A DNA stretch of 64,000 nt from Alnus glutinosa (lineage: Eukaryota; Streptophyta; Magnoliopsida; Fagales; Betulaceae): assembly GCF_958979055.1 (NCBI RefSeq), contig NC_084888.1, positions 29,564,804 through 29,628,803 on the forward strand, given 5' to 3'. The translations under genes were made by a program, and so were the position numbers. The notes under the pieces are model-generated. The model did no database searches. It saw only the letters and a program-made list of their open reading frames with translations, and was not told where the DNA came from. Positions 33,601 to 46,783 of this stretch are shown piece after piece (positions within the stretch are counted from its first letter, which is position 1; every line of letters begins with the position of its first letter).

Positions 33601-36600
33601 GTCCTTTAGAAGGCAGCCTCTCATGTTCAGTTGTTGTTGATTCTGAAAGGGATCAACTAATTGCATATAGCCTTCTAATTTTGTCTTTTTTCCATCTCCA
33701 TAGTCATACAATATATTGAATCTTCTCAAGGCAGTGCATCATGTCATCAGTCTCAGTTAACATCAATTCCATACGTTAGCATAAGCCAACATGTCAGATA
33801 ATGTCAACTCATGATCTAGCTAAATGTTTTCCTCACCACTGTTCTGGACTATATTCAATACCAATGAGTGTCCTATAACTCTACCCATATGGATCAAGTC
33901 AACAAGGTTCTAAACTACATATAGCCCATCATAGTCAGGCCCAACGGTCTCACAACATCTATTGGAAGTGGCTATCTCCCCAACACTAAGTGTGACACCC
34001 AGAAAGTTAGCCTCATCTTGGGTGGGTGGATTGCTAACATTAAGTAGGTAGATTATAAAGGTGCTTATGAGTGCTAAGTCCCCGCCTTCATTCCATATTA
34101 GATGAGACTAGGCTATATAATTGATTTTATACAGCTCCAATTGTAATTTGACTTGTCCTTTTGGGAGTGATAGTGCAAATAGGTTAACGCTTTCTTTGAG
34201 TTGTTACAAATGATGTCAAAGTAAAACCTAATAACACCATGTGGCGCTGAGGCACTGCATGATACAGGCCTGGTGAGAACGCGGGGATTTAAATGGGAAG
34301 ATTGTGACACCTAAAAGGTTAGTCACACATTAGATGGGTGGATTGCTCACATTAAGTGGGTGGATTATAAATGTGTTTATGAGTGCTAAGTCTCATATTG
34401 GTTCCTTATTATATGAGACTGAGTTTTATAAATGATTCTAAAGAACTCAAATTGTAACTTGACTAGTCATTTTGGAGTGATAGCGCAAATGTAACTAATG
34501 TTTTCTTTACGTCGTTACATTAAATACTTGGATTTTTTTTATTATTAACTATTAATGGTTTAAATATTTCGTTGTTTGTTCACTGGCATGATTTATTGGA
34601 ATTGATTTCTCTGTTCCAGGACCATTGGTAAATGTTGCCGTGGAGAATGGTTTCAACCAACCATTGCTAATGAAATCAGAAGCTAAGCAACAAGATGAAG
34701 ATGGAGACAAAGAATGTGATGATGCTGAAGAAGATTCTGGGGAAATTCACAAACCTGTCACATCAATTGTGGTGGCATATAGATTACTTACACCATCAAT
34801 AAAGGTTTTGATTTGATATTGAGTTCCATTTACATATTGACTTATATGCATTTTGGTTGATGCCATTTCTTCCATTGGCCACAAAGAAAGGCAACTTTAT
34901 GCATCCAATGCATTCATTTTTGGAACCTTTAATGAAATCTAGTTATCATATTTCATTTTGTAGTTTTGCATATCTCTGCAAAGTATATGCCATTCAAAAA
35001 ACCTATTAGAAGTGGGCGCTTAACTTCTATGTTGTGGTAGAATTCATAGCTGTTTAACCATTACATGTGAGATTTAAGGTCAAACAATTATTAATTACTT
35101 ACATAAATAAAATGATATGATATGTTGAATCACGTATTTCTTGGTCTATTAATATATAATCAATTTTTTTTTCGCACTTAAAATAGCTACTTGATGCAAC
35201 TGCCTTAAAAATCATGCACTAAGATTTGAAGTTCTGATCATATATGAAGTTCTTCTGTATCCATGAGTAACAAATTACTGTCCTGCCATATTGGATTGTA
35301 TTTCTCGTCCAGGTATAATGGTACTAAACTTTAATATGATCTCTTTTCCAGGTTCAACTATTTGTGTATTTTATGCTCAAATATGCCATGGAGATTTTAC
35401 TTGCTGAATCAAGTGTCATCACTGGATATTATTTTCTTTGGCCAATCAACAGTGTGGCAGTCTTTCTTGCATGCCTCGGTCTAACAGTGCTTCCAGTAAA
35501 CTTTATTGTTGGTAACTATATCAGCAACATGTTTGAAGAAAGGTAGACATTAGCGTTGGAGAAGTTCGAATTGTTATTTGTTTTCAATTGACTAGTAGGT
35601 TTAACCTTCAAGACATGGTAAGTATTGTTTCTTAATTAGTGACTAGAAAACTCCCCCCCAACGCACAAAACCAAAAGAAAACCCCAAGGACTTATGTAGG
35701 CAATTTACTCCACAACACAGAAAGCTTCTAAATTGTTGATAAGGAATGCTTTATATAATGTCAGCCCACCTCTATGCATTTATAGATGTAGCATCTATGG
35801 ATGGGAGCAAAACCTGGTTGCTTTGATGATGTAAGGTAATCTTAGACCATAGCATTACTCTTCACTACTAAAAATCCAATTTATTGCCAAATTAAGTGAG
35901 ACAATGCACCATAATGGTTTAAAGGAATTAATCAGCAATAAAGGTCTCAGATTTTGAAGTGTTTTACCAAAGAAATTGCGTTTTGTTTCACCTTCTCTTG
36001 GTAGTTATAAATATAATATCCTAATGTCACTACACAAGTACACGTCTTTCCTTCAAGCACTGCTGTGTGATTGAATGGTCCTAAACTGAGTACTATAAGG
36101 TTCCAAAATATGTGAAATATAACTTCGGGTTGCCATTGTTCCTAAATTTTTTGGAGTTGTAAGAAATTTTAATGATGATTTAATTTTCAGCCAACCCCAA
36201 CTAGTTGGATTTTCTCATTTATGTGATAAGAAGTTGTCATCTGCTTATGAAGTTCTGGTCTTCTTGCAGGCAAATTCTACTGGCATCTGAAATTATGGTG
36301 TGTATTGGTATACTCCTAAGTTTCCACGTATTCATCCCTTACTCTGTCTCTCAGTATGTTGGCTCAGCTCTAATCACGTTTGTGTCTGCTGAAGTCCTTG
36401 AAGGTAACTATGGCTCATTCTGTTTATAGAAAACATCAGATAGTTGTGCAAGCTCTGTTTACTTTTTGAATTATTAGATCCAAAACACCCCCATTTGATT
36501 ATTGTGATAGACTGAACCCAGGCTAAGCTGGCAAAATTATTTGTGGACTCAAAATTAACAACTTGTAGTTCTATGAGGGCAAAAAACTTAATTGTTGCAT

Positions 36601-36914
36601 ATATTGCATCATTGGCTGGAGGATTCCTTTGCTTGCCGACCATGATTTTTAATCTCATTTGCTTGACCAATCCAGGCGTGAACTTATCGCTTCTATCCCG
36701 TGTCATGTCATCAAGGCTTTCCCGTGGGACATACAATGGTGGACTGCTCTCCACGGAAGCGGGGACTCTGGCTCGAGTAATTGCAGATGGTACAATAACA
36801 CTGTTTGGTTATTTGGGTGAGAGTAAGCTCTTGAATATCACCTTAGTTCCTGCACTCCTCATCTGTATCTCATCCATCATAGCCACCTGCTTCACCTACA
36901 ACTCTCTCTACTAG
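27700..36914 (+). CDS. PHT5: SPX-MFS vacuolar phosphate transporter (PHT5/VPT type)
   Basis: Ten coding exons: 27700-27752, 28987-29107, 29684-29995, 30182-30295, 31305-31759, 32757-33058, 34620-34804, 35352-35542, 36270-36403, 36676-36914. All borders are GT-AG and all phases fit, giving 701 codons, the usual length of this family. Residues 1-150 form an SPX domain, the inositol-pyrophosphate sensor, with its lysine clusters at KLMKKK (24-29) and [10 protein letters not shown] (124-133). From about residue 250 a major-facilitator core follows with many membrane helices, including [45 protein letters not shown] and the final [10 protein letters not shown]. An acidic loop ([19 protein letters not shown]) separates the two halves. 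Family members move phosphate into the vacuole. Intron 1 (1.2 kb) and intron 6 (1.56 kb) are longest. Confidence 0.95.
33196..33685. repeat. Tandem duplication in intron 6 of the SPX-MFS gene
   Basis: Two direct copies of about 242 bp, 33196-33437 and 33438-33685, share blocks such as GTTCCATCTACCTTA, CTATCCATCAAGTG, CATGTTCAGTT..TGTTGATTCT and GGGATCAACT. They differ by scattered substitutions. It is purely intronic. Confidence 0.85.
33991..34519 (+). mobile_element. TRIM-like miniature LTR element in intron 6
   Basis: Two direct repeats, 33991-34208 and 34303-34519 (218 and 217 bp), both start TGTGACACC and end GTTACA, so each has TG...CA ends. The 94-bp interior begins with TGATGTCAAAG, a decayed match to the primer site TGGTATCAGAG, and ends with AAATGGGAAGAT, a plausible polypurine tract. 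This is the plan of terminal-repeat retrotransposons in miniature. No coding capacity. No target duplication could be confirmed. Confidence 0.72.
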
Positions 36915-37615
36915 TACCCTTCCATTCTAACATGCACAAATGTTGAATTGTATAGCTGAACTTTTTCACTGATCAAAGGTGTACAATGCTCTACAATGAG
37001 AGCTATCAACTTGTCTTGTTATCTTTCCCATGAATGTGTTTCTAATTGTTTATGACCCCATTAAAGGTTGAAAGTAGGCTAATCGTCTAATGCCCTTTTA
37101 CTTATTTGCTACCATATTTCCTTCTATGAGCATGAACTCTGTTGAGCTCACTAATACTCAATCAGTCAATTGGTATGCAACAACTATACCATAAACTTTT
37201 AATTTTCTTGAGATCTAACTAAGATGACTTCTTTGCTTTACGAGAAACAAAACAGAAAATGCGTTGAACCTTTGAATATGGTAGGGATTTTAGATTATCA
37301 CAAGCAACGTTAGAGTTTGACCACCCTTTTATAGGGGGACTCTTTCTTATGTTTAAGAGAAATGCTAGATACTATAATTCTATCCAACAAGGCTAATGTG
37401 GCACTTCCAACTAATCATTGAATTAATGCTTATTAAATTTTATTTTATTTTATTTTTAAAAAAAGGATTCAATTGTTGATTTGGAGTGCCACGTTAACAT
37501 TTTTAGACAATTGTATGATAAAAATATAGTGTCTAGCATCACTCATACACTGTTGTAGTGTATTTTATTTGAAGGGAGAGAAACACTATAACATTTCAAC
37601 ATAGGCAAAGGAATG
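36915..37615. other. 3' flank of SPX-MFS gene with a MITE
   Basis: The 3' UTR probably lies in the first 100-200 bp. The MITE at 37357-37544 is listed separately. No other gene is seen. Confidence 0.5.
37357..37544. mobile_element. MITE with AATGCTAGA(T/C)ACTATA termini
   Basis: Left end GAGAAATGCTAGATACTATA is matched by the reverse complement of the right end, GAGTGATGCTAGACACTATA. Inner parts (ACGTGGCACTCC-like and AATGTGGCACTTCC) pair as well. Length about 188 bp. A related fragment lies at about 48853-48965. Confidence 0.75.
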
Positions 37616-37842
37616 TGTTGTAGTTTGCGTGAAAAGTTTAGAGAGAATGTGGAGGCTCATTTCTCTCACGTAGCCTCACATACTTTATTATATAGGTTGA
37701 AAAATATTAATATGACTAAAATACCCACGTTCTCTAAACAATAATAAACTCTTCCAATACTCCGCGCAAGCTAGATCATATATCATATAAGCTTAGCTTG
37801 GAAGAAAAAAAAAGCAAATGATCACTCAAAAATAAATAAATG

Positions 37843-37875
<33 letters not shown>

Positions 37876-39664
37876 ACCCTAATATTCACCCTCAAGGTGG
37901 AACTTGGAGCACACAATATAAAGACAAACTTAAAAAAAAAAAATATGAACCAGGAAATGTGTTGAACCAAACATAAACAAGTTGAAATTCCACAAAAAGC
38001 CAGCACTGAATGAAAGTTGCCAAAAACTTCAACATCAGTTGAAAACTCTTCGGAAAACTACAACGGGCGGTCGGATCTCCTGCAAAATGCCAAGGCCGAT
38101 TGGATCTCATCGAAAGACACCAAGAACGATCGAAACCCAATGCAAAACACCAAGGCCAGTCGGATCTCGCTGCAAAACACCAAGAGTCGATCGAATCTCG
38201 TTGCAAAACACTAAGGTTGGTTAGATCTCACCAAAAAACACTAAGAACCGATCAGAACTCAACGCAAAACACCAATGTCGGTCGGATCTTGACAACCAAC
38301 TACGACGATCACAATTCCAGTGATCAATACTATCAACAACCAAAGACGATCACGTTTCTCGTGATCACTCTAACCAACAACAATATTGATTGATCATCAA
38401 TACATCCAATAACGAAAAACCAACAACAACGTTGGATTGATCATCAATACAACCAACAACAAAGATAACTTGTAAACACCACTCTAATACTCCCCCTGAG
38501 CAATAAACCCAATGATTTTTCCATGCAACCCAATCGAACGATAAAAACGATTGGAACGAGCTAGAAAACAACTAAATCGGCTAAAAAAACTATTTGAACC
38601 AGTCATGAAAGAGCAAGAACCGGCCAAAATTGCACTGTACTAAATTGAATCAACATGAACTAGGGTAGAACCTCATTGAACCAACTTAAGAACAAAGTGA
38701 ACCGGATAAAACACCACTAAACCAGACGTGAAAATCACTGAACCAGTCAAAGAAGGCACTGAACCGAACAAAAACTTATTGAACCAGATTTAAAAGATGT
38801 TGGACTAGTCTTGAAACACTCTGAACTGGGAGAAAAGATTCTGAATCGGTTGGAAGGATGCAAAACTGGCCATGATAGTAAATAAATAGAGAACGCGGCT
38901 ATCCTTATCCAGGATAGGGGAGAGCTACTGACATCAACCAAACAAGTGTCTTCCCTGTTGCTAGAGACGCCGCCAGCCACTGCTTATGGCAACATTTGAG
39001 ATGGCAACACCACATAACCACTGTAAGGACCGTCATACTCTTCATAGTAACACAAACGTTGTCGAAGAACACAAAAAAAAAAAAAAAAAAACCCAATAAA
39101 TACCACAAAAGCCGCCGAAAATCACAAAAACCACTAATAATCGCGAGACTTTGTTGGAGTAGTAGTATTAAGCACCACACATAATGCCTCCGATCACGAA
39201 AACTATTGAGAGACGCCATAAAAGCACCGAAGACATCACATAAAATCAAACTACACCACCAAAATTGATTTGATACTTCCATAGAACAAACAAAATTGAT
39301 TTTTTTCTTTTTCTTTTTCTTTTTTCTTTTTTTTTCCCACTAGAGATTTTTTTGGTGCAATATATAGCTCTTTTTTTAGAGCTTCATGAAGGCACTACCA
39401 GCCCACACCGGCTGTGCTACTACTAGGACTATAAACACCAACACCAAGATATCAAACGTTAACCAAATAGAAGAAAAACCAAGACTACAAACGACGATTT
39501 TAAACAAAGGATCTTAAACACGCTCTGATATCATGTTGTAGTTTGCATGAAAAGTTTAAAGCAAAGGTGGAGGCTCGTACTTCTCACGTAGCCTCACATA
39601 ATTTATTATATAGGTCAAAAAATGTAACAATGACTAAAATACCCACTTATTCTAAACCTTAACA
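37616..39664 (-). mobile_element. Small non-autonomous LTR-like element (131-bp LTRs)
   Basis: Direct repeats at about 37616-37746 and 39534-39664 begin TGTTGTAGTTTGC and end with ..TTAACA (+ strand). Read on the minus strand, the upstream repeat at 39534 ends ..ACTACAACA and is followed by TGATATCAGAGCG, close to the primer site TGGTATCAGAGC, so the element runs on the minus strand. The interior shows no pol genes; a GGGGGAGTATTAGAG tract on the minus strand (about 38487-38501) is of the type seen near copia polypurine tracts. Several AACACCAAG..CGGATCTC units of roughly 35-45 bp are tandemly repeated at about 38060-38290. Confidence 0.65.
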
Positions 39665-40418
39665 AACTCTTATAATAGGATGCATCTAATATTTTGAAGA
39701 GAGAGTGTTGCATGTAAGGCATAGGATTAATAATCTCAAAGATATTAAAATACTCAATGTTATGTGTGTCTCGAGAGATCTTAAAAGTTTCCTACAACCA
39801 GATTTATTTAAATGTACTTTAAGATACAAAGATTTATGATAAAAATCTTAAATCAACCAGTATAAGAGAGAATACACATTCAAAATAGTTAAATATGGCT
39901 GTAGGAAACTTCTAAAATCTCTTGAGACACACATAACATTGAGTATAAATATATATGTGTGTGTGTGGGGTATGTCTTGATACACAAATAATTTAGATCT
40001 TCTCCAATCATTGAATATATCCAATACACTTTACAAACATTTATTTGTAACATTCATATCTTAGGCTTAGGTTAGTTCATAGGCAAACCCAAGGTGACGG
40101 GCTTAGAATCTGCAGGCTTGATTGGTTGGGCATATATTAACTTATAAAATGAATCAAAATCCCATTAAACATTGGATAAAATTTTATTTTCCAATTATAT
40201 TTCAAATGAGATGTGTGGTTTAATGGTTTATGATGCTCAGGGGTAGCTTAACCATTGTGTCATTCATCTCCTTAAATTGAAGAAAACTCGAGTAGAATTC
40301 AAATTTAGCAAAACCGATCCAAATATAATTTTCTTAAATGGTATTATCTCTGAAGGAGTATTGTTTGGAAAATTCTGCCATTAGTCTTGTTGTCAAAATT
40401 GGGTCAAGTCGAACATTG
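38193..40418. repeat. Segmental tandem duplication, copy A
   Basis: Copy A starts near GAATCTCGTTGC inside the LTR-like element and runs through the LTR at 39534-39664, an inverted-repeat MITE (39750-39946), and flanking sequence ending ..GTCGAACATTG at 40418. The same order recurs in copy B (40419-44811). Copy A lacks about 2.2 kb present in B (about 42450-44660); its joint there reads ACCATTGTG/TCATTCATC. Confidence 0.8.
39750..39946. mobile_element. Inverted-repeat MITE, copy A
   Basis: Arms of about 50 bp: ATACTCAATGTTATGTGTG..CTCGAGAGATCTTAAAAG and the reverse complement ending CACACATAACATTGAGTAT. A sister copy sits at the equivalent place in copy B (41908-42111). Confidence 0.8.
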
Positions 40419-41690
40419 AATCTCGTCGTAAAACACCAAGGTCCATCAGATCTCACCAGAAAACACTAAGAATCGGTCAGAACTCACCGCAAAACACCAA
40501 TGCTGGTAAGATCTCGACAACCAACTACAACGATCACAATTCCAGTGATCAATACTATCAACAACCAAAGACGATCACGTTTCTCGTGATCAATCCAACT
40601 AACAACAACATTGATTGATCATCAATACATCCAACAACGAAAAAGCAACAACATTGGATTGATCATCAACACAACCAACAACAATGATAACTTGTAAACA
40701 CCACTCTAATACTCTCATTGTGCAACAAACCCGATGGTTGCTCCATGCAACCCAATCGAGTGATAAAAACCATTGCAACGAGCTTAAAAACAACTGAATC
40801 GACTAAAAAAACTATTTGAACCAGTCATGAAAGAGCAAGAACCGACCAAAATTGCACTGAACCAACATGAATCGGGCTACAACCTGACTGAACCAACATA
40901 AGAACAAAGTGAATTGGATAAAACATCATTAAATCAAACATGAAAATCACTGAACCAGTCAAAGAAGGCACTGAACTAATCAAAAACTTACTGAACCGAA
41001 TTTAAAAGATGGCGGACCAGTCTTGGAACACTCTAAATTGGGAGAAAAGATTCTGAACTGGCCATGATAGTAAATAAACAGAGAATGTGGCTATCCTTAT
41101 CCAGGATAGGGAGAGCTACTGATAGCAACCAAACAAAGGTCTTCCCTGTTGCTGGAGACGCCGTCGGCCACTGTTTATGCTGGCATTTGAGATGGCAACA
41201 CCACAAAACTGCCGTAAGAACCCTCGTACACCACAGACGTTGCCGAAGAACACAAAAAAAAAGAAAAAAATGTAAATATCACAAAAGTCGCCGAAAATCA
41301 CAAAAGCCACTAATAATCATGAAACTTCGCTGGAATAGCATTAAGAACCACACATAATGCCTCCGATCACAAAAACTATTGAGAGACACCACAAAAGCAT
41401 TGAAAACATCACATAAAACCAAACTACACCACCAAAATTGATCTGATACCTCCAAAGAACAAACAAAATTGATTTTTTCTGTTTCTTTTTTTCTCCCAGC
41501 AGAGATTTTTTTTGGTACAATATATAGCTCTTTTAGAGCTTCATGAAGGCACTGCCAACCCACACAGACTATGCTACCACTCGGACTATAAGCACCAACA
41601 CCAACATATCAAACGTCAACCAAACAGAAGAAAAACCAAGACTACAAACGAGGGGTTTAGACCAAGGATCTTAAATACGCTCTGATATTA

Positions 41691-41821
41691 TGTTGTAGTT
41701 TGCATGAAAAGTTTAGAGAGAAGGTAGATGCTCGTTCTTCTCACGTAGCCTCACATAATTTATTATATAGGTCGAAAAATGTAACAATGACTAAAATACC
41801 TATGTACTCTAAATCCTAACA
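41691..41821 (-). repeat. Third copy of the 131-bp LTR
   Basis: TGTTGTAGTTTGCATG...AATCCTAACA corresponds to the LTR at 39534-39664 and is preceded (minus-strand downstream) by TAATATCAGAGCG, the same decayed primer site. It entered this place through the segmental duplication rather than by a new transposition. Confidence 0.8.
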
Positions 41822-41907
41822 AACTCTTATAATAGGATGCATCTAATATTTTGAAAAGAGAGAGTTTCATGTAAGGCGTAGGACTAATATGCTCAAAGCT
41901 ATTAAAA

Positions 41908-42111
41908 ATACTCAATGTTATGTCCATCTCGAGAGATCTTAAAAGTTTCCTACAACCATATTTAATTCAATGTACTTTGAGATACAAAGATTTGAGATAA
42001 AATCTTAAATCAACTAGTATAAGAGAGAATACACATTCAAACTAGTTAAATATGCTAATATGGTTGTAGGAAACTTTTAAGATCTCTCGAGATGGACATA
42101 ACATTGAGTAT
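41908..42111. mobile_element. Inverted-repeat MITE, copy B
   Basis: Arms ATACTCAATGTTATGTCCAT..CTCGAGAGATCTTAAAAG and its inverse ending GGACATAACATTGAGTAT. The arms of each copy match each other better than the other copy at the CCATCT versus GTGTCT positions, hinting at arm homogenisation within each copy. Confidence 0.8.
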
Positions 42112-43066
42112 TTTATATATGCGTGTGTGTGTGTGTGCACGTCCGGGCACGCGAGCGGGGGGGGGGTATGTCTTGATACACAAATAATTTAGATCTTCTC
42201 TAATCATTGAATATATCCAATACACTTTACAAACATTTATTTGTAACATTCCCACCTTAGACTTAGGTTAGTTCATAGGCAAACCCAAGGTGACAGGCTT
42301 GACTGGTTGGGCATATATTAACTTATAAAATGAATCAAAATCCCGTTAAACATAAGGTAAAATTTTAATTTTCAATTATATTTTCTAATGAGATGTGTGG
42401 TTTAATACTTTAATGGTTAATGATGATCAGGGGCGGCTCAACCATTGGGCAAATTAGGTAGCTGCCTAAAACCCCCAAATAAAAATTGACAATAAAGGTT
42501 TATTCCATTAAAAAAAATGAAGGCTCTAATTAAGGCCTCCAATTATAGTAAACAAATAGTAAAATAGGGGAAAAAAATTAATGCCCAGAAGAAAAAAAAA
42601 AATTTGTCTTCACTATCATAGATAGTTGTGGTTGGCATCTTTAAGTATGGTTTAGTGGGATATACCCAATAACTTCTTGAAATTTGATAGCATTTAAACA
42701 ATAATTTATTCATTAGCTTATGTTCGATTCAATAGGATTAAACTATACAAATAATTTGAGAGGATCCTAATCCTCTTTAAAATCGCTTAATAAAATAGAT
42801 AGCATTAAAAATTGATGGCATTCAATTCGTAGCATTAAATCATTAAAAATCGATATTAATATAATTCGTCGATCCCCATATCTTCTCAGGCATTCTATTA
42901 TTGAAAGTCACATCATTCAAAATGGGAATTTTTTTTTTAATTTTTTTTTCTCCTTTTTGCTGGCTAGGGGCAATTGACAAATTTTGGTTGTTGGTACAAT
43001 TTCTAGTATAGTGACGTGTTGCCTAGTAATTCGTTATCGCCTTGTAATTCACCTTTTTCTTCGAGA

Positions 43067-43854
43067 TTTGTAAAATAACAAACAATTTGTCGGGGGTGTC
43101 GACTTCACCCACTCCAATGCCTAAGTCAGTTTTTTATCAACAATTTTGGGAGTATTTAGAGCAAACTTAGAAATTAGAGTGTAAAATATACTTGGGGTAA
43201 CAGTCTATTTATAGGCTTACAGTTATGAAATTATTGGAGTGCTGGAACACAATTGGATTAGGAATCTGAGTCCTATATTTTTTAAGCTTTAAACTTATCT
43301 TCATAAAGTCTAAGTCAAGTAGGATACTATCTCTTCTGCTGATTCCATAATAATAGATGTCTTATCCCATGTTTTATGGGATATGAATCTATCCCGAAGT
43401 ATTCGGGATAGGAGTCTTTTTGAAGATAATAAAGAGTCATGGATTCGGGCCTGAGCTCGTAAATCTCGGACATAGTTCCCAGGATGTATTCAAACACCTC
43501 CTTGTTGAGTCTGAGGAAATGTCTTCGAGTCGGTTTTACATGTCTTGATAATGTGTCTGAGGCAAGGTGATCCTGAGATGATTTTCCTCCCAGGCGTGGA
43601 GATCCCGAGATGTTTCGCACCCTATGGAGTTTTAGGTTCGAGCTGTTCAAACCCTGAGACGAGCTTTAGTCCGAGGTCTTGTAGTCCGAGATGTTCTCGC
43701 AATATAAGGTTGTGACGAACCCCCGAGGTGATGGTGACCGAGCTGACCTGGCTGGGCCAGCTCGACAAGATGGGCCCCTGATTCGACCTTGGGCCCACAT
43801 GGCTTCGGGAGTGATTATTTCCCCAACGTTGGTAGTTTTGAGAGACATTGACAC
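43067..43854 (-). repeat. Probable solo LTR or LTR fragment
   Basis: On the minus strand the segment starts TGTCAATGTCTCTC and ends TTGTTATTTTACA, that is TG...CA. It contains a good TATA box (GCCTATAAATAGAC near 43210) about 130 bp from its end and the sequence GGTGAAGTCGACACCCCCGACA, both typical of plant gypsy LTRs. GC content is higher than the surroundings. No second LTR or interior is present and no clear 5-bp duplication was seen, so the borders are uncertain. Confidence 0.5.
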
Positions 43855-43997
43855 AATCTAAAGTTTGGGATTGACATTAACAATTGATAGTTTGAGAGGG
43901 TATGTGGACTTTTTTCCCCCTTTTTTTTTTTTAAATATCCAAAAATACCACATATTGAAGCTTCCAAAATCCAAAGAAAAATCCAAGACAATCAAGG

Positions 43998-44039
<42 letters not shown>

Positions 44040-45380
44040 GTTTTCTCTTGTTTTTGTTCTAAGAACCGAAGGGTGATGTGGTTTTAGGATTTTTGGTAAT
44101 ACCTATGAAATTTGCACCCCCCCGGCGCTCCCCTGATGACATACCCATTGGTTAGTTGATTGATAGTTAGTTGATTTAGGGAATTGGGTGTAGATCATGC
44201 TTTCATTTTTTTGCATCATGTGTTCTGTTATGATTATGTTAGCATGAGATCAGCTTATAAAGTCATCTCCTATGTGTGTCCTACGTTCTATGTGGAAACT
44301 ATCATATAGATAATGATGTAACAGTGAGCTCAAGTGGCCACGGGTTGAGAATGGGTCGTTCAAAATTATGCGCAACCCCATGTATACGGAGTGTAATGGT
44401 ATGCAAGGCCAGATTGAGAGGAGGAAAGAAAATGTTTTACAAGTTCAAATTAAAATTTTATTTCAAAGAAAAATTATTTTACGTCGTGATAATTTGGATA
44501 GGGTGTTAAATTATTAGAACACTTATATTGCACTAGTCAAACTGCTATTTCAGCTAGCTGTGTAGCAAAAATTAGCAGAAAAGGATCCCCATCCCGCTAG
44601 TTATTTTGGATAAAGAAATAATTAATTTGCTAAGCACGGTAGTTTGAGTAGAATTCAATTTGAAAAAAATTGAATAAAACTTGAGTAGAATTCAAATTTA
44701 GCAAAACTGATTCGAACATAATTTTCTTAAATGGTATTATCTCTGAAGGAGTATTGTTTGAAAAATTATGCCATTAGTGTTGTTGTCAAAATTGGGTCAA
44801 GCCGAACATTGGAAAATAGTATCCTTGAAGCTCATTCTTTTTGTCGTTTGAGGGTAGGCATGAATTATATCGATCATGAATAACAGTGATATAATACCTA
44901 GAAAAAAAAAATGACAAAGGCTAACTTAATATAAATAATACATGTTGAACTTAATTATCATAGAATTTCAAATTACAATAAACAAACAAAAAAAAAATGA
45001 TTTTTGGAGAAATAACCAAGAAAGAATAGAGAATAATATTTAAATAGAATAGTGAAAATGGATAGCAAAAACTATGGATGTACAAGTGGGGCGATTAGCG
45101 ATTATTGACTCTAATCTCTAATCACCTCGCTAACTACACCGCCTCAGGCGGTTAATAGTTTTGAGTAATTGCCGGTTAGCGGTTATTTATGCCCAAACCG
45201 CATCGCCGTAACCGTCTGTCAGGTATAAGCCTTTTATGTCTGTTTTAGTGTTTTGGGTCTCTTTTTAGGGCATGTTTTAAACGATTTTGGGATTGTTTTG
45301 AGCATGTTTTAGTGTTTTTGTATGAAATTCTATACCAAAATGACCGTTTTGGTATACTATTTATATATATAATATATATT

Positions 45381-45907
<527 letters not shown>

Positions 45908-46410
45908 ATAGATGGTTAGTGGTTAATAACAGCTTTATCGCACCATCTTAGATGGTTAGCGGTTAATAATTGCCTGTATTTACAGTCCTAACTAAAATGA
46001 TGAGCCGAATGCAGGTGATTTGAAAAGGTAAATAGCTAAAGTAGAAAAAATGTGATTACTTAGCTAAATTTTAGATAAACATGTGCTGAGTTGGATACGA
46101 ATACTCTTATGTCATGAAATCCATATTTAAAATAAATCTCACATATTAAAAATTATTGAGATTTGAGGTGCATACTCAAAGTTTCATTGATTGAAAAGAA
46201 TCCAACCCATCACTTGCTTACTAAGAAAATTATAACCAAACAGTTTTATGAAATTTCTATAAAACACTGTTTATTCTTTCACAAAAAAAAAAAAAAAAAA
46301 AAGAAGAAGAAGAAAGAAAAGGTTTCCAGATACTGTTTAATTAATTGGGGAAGGATTTTTTTTTTCTTTGTTATATGCTAAAAAGAGGATTTATGATTTT
46401 TGAACGAGTT

Positions 46411-46678
46411 TGTACATGGACAAAAATTTCTTACAAATCGGTTTGTAGAAAATTTCATACAACCTACCCACATATAAGATTGACGTGTATCCATTGACGT
46501 GAAAATCACATATTGTTTTAATAGCATGTGCTTCTCATATGCTTTTTTAATAGCATTAATTAAAAAAAAAGAAAAACATGTTTTTTCACATGTTTAAAAG
46601 ACACATGTCACTCTTATATGTGGATTGTATGATATTTCTTAAAACTGATTTGTAGGAAATTTATGTTATTGTACATGT
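46411..46678. mobile_element. Fold-back MITE, family of 17629-17913
   Basis: Left arm TGTACATGGACAAAAATTTC..ACAAATCGGTTTGTAG..CATACAACCTAC pairs with the right arm ..ATTGTATGATATTTC..TGATTTGTAGGAAATTTATG..GTACATG. Shared with the 17.7-kb copy: CCGATTTGTAGGAAATTTCAT, ATATAAG(A/G)(G/T)TGACATGTGTCC and AACATGTGCTTCTCA(C/T)ATG. Confidence 0.75.
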
Positions 46679-46783
46679 ATACAAAGTATTATTTTGTATT
46701 TTGGTGTATAGGATTTCGAATACCTCAAAAGAAAAAACAATAAACAAGTATTTAGAGAAACGACACATATCTCCCTCAACACC

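Larger units (their letters stand above)
40419..44811. repeat. Segmental tandem duplication, copy B
   Basis: Begins AATCTCGTCG directly after the ..GAACATTG junction that ends copy A and proceeds through the same repeat interior, a third LTR (41691-41821), the MITE, and finally ..GCCGAACATTG at 44811. In B the segment about 42450-44660 is extra and includes an LTR-like sequence (43067-43854) and a CT repeat. The two copies are visibly similar but carry many substitutions. Confidence 0.8.

Noticed and set aside
33991..34519. Cassandra TRIM with embedded 5S rRNA sequence
   Set aside because: The LTRs do not contain recognisable 5S internal promoter sequence.
36543..36914. ATG-initiated open frame as an independent small gene
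   Set aside because: Its second half is the last exon of the transporter, entered through the acceptor before 36676; the first half is intron.
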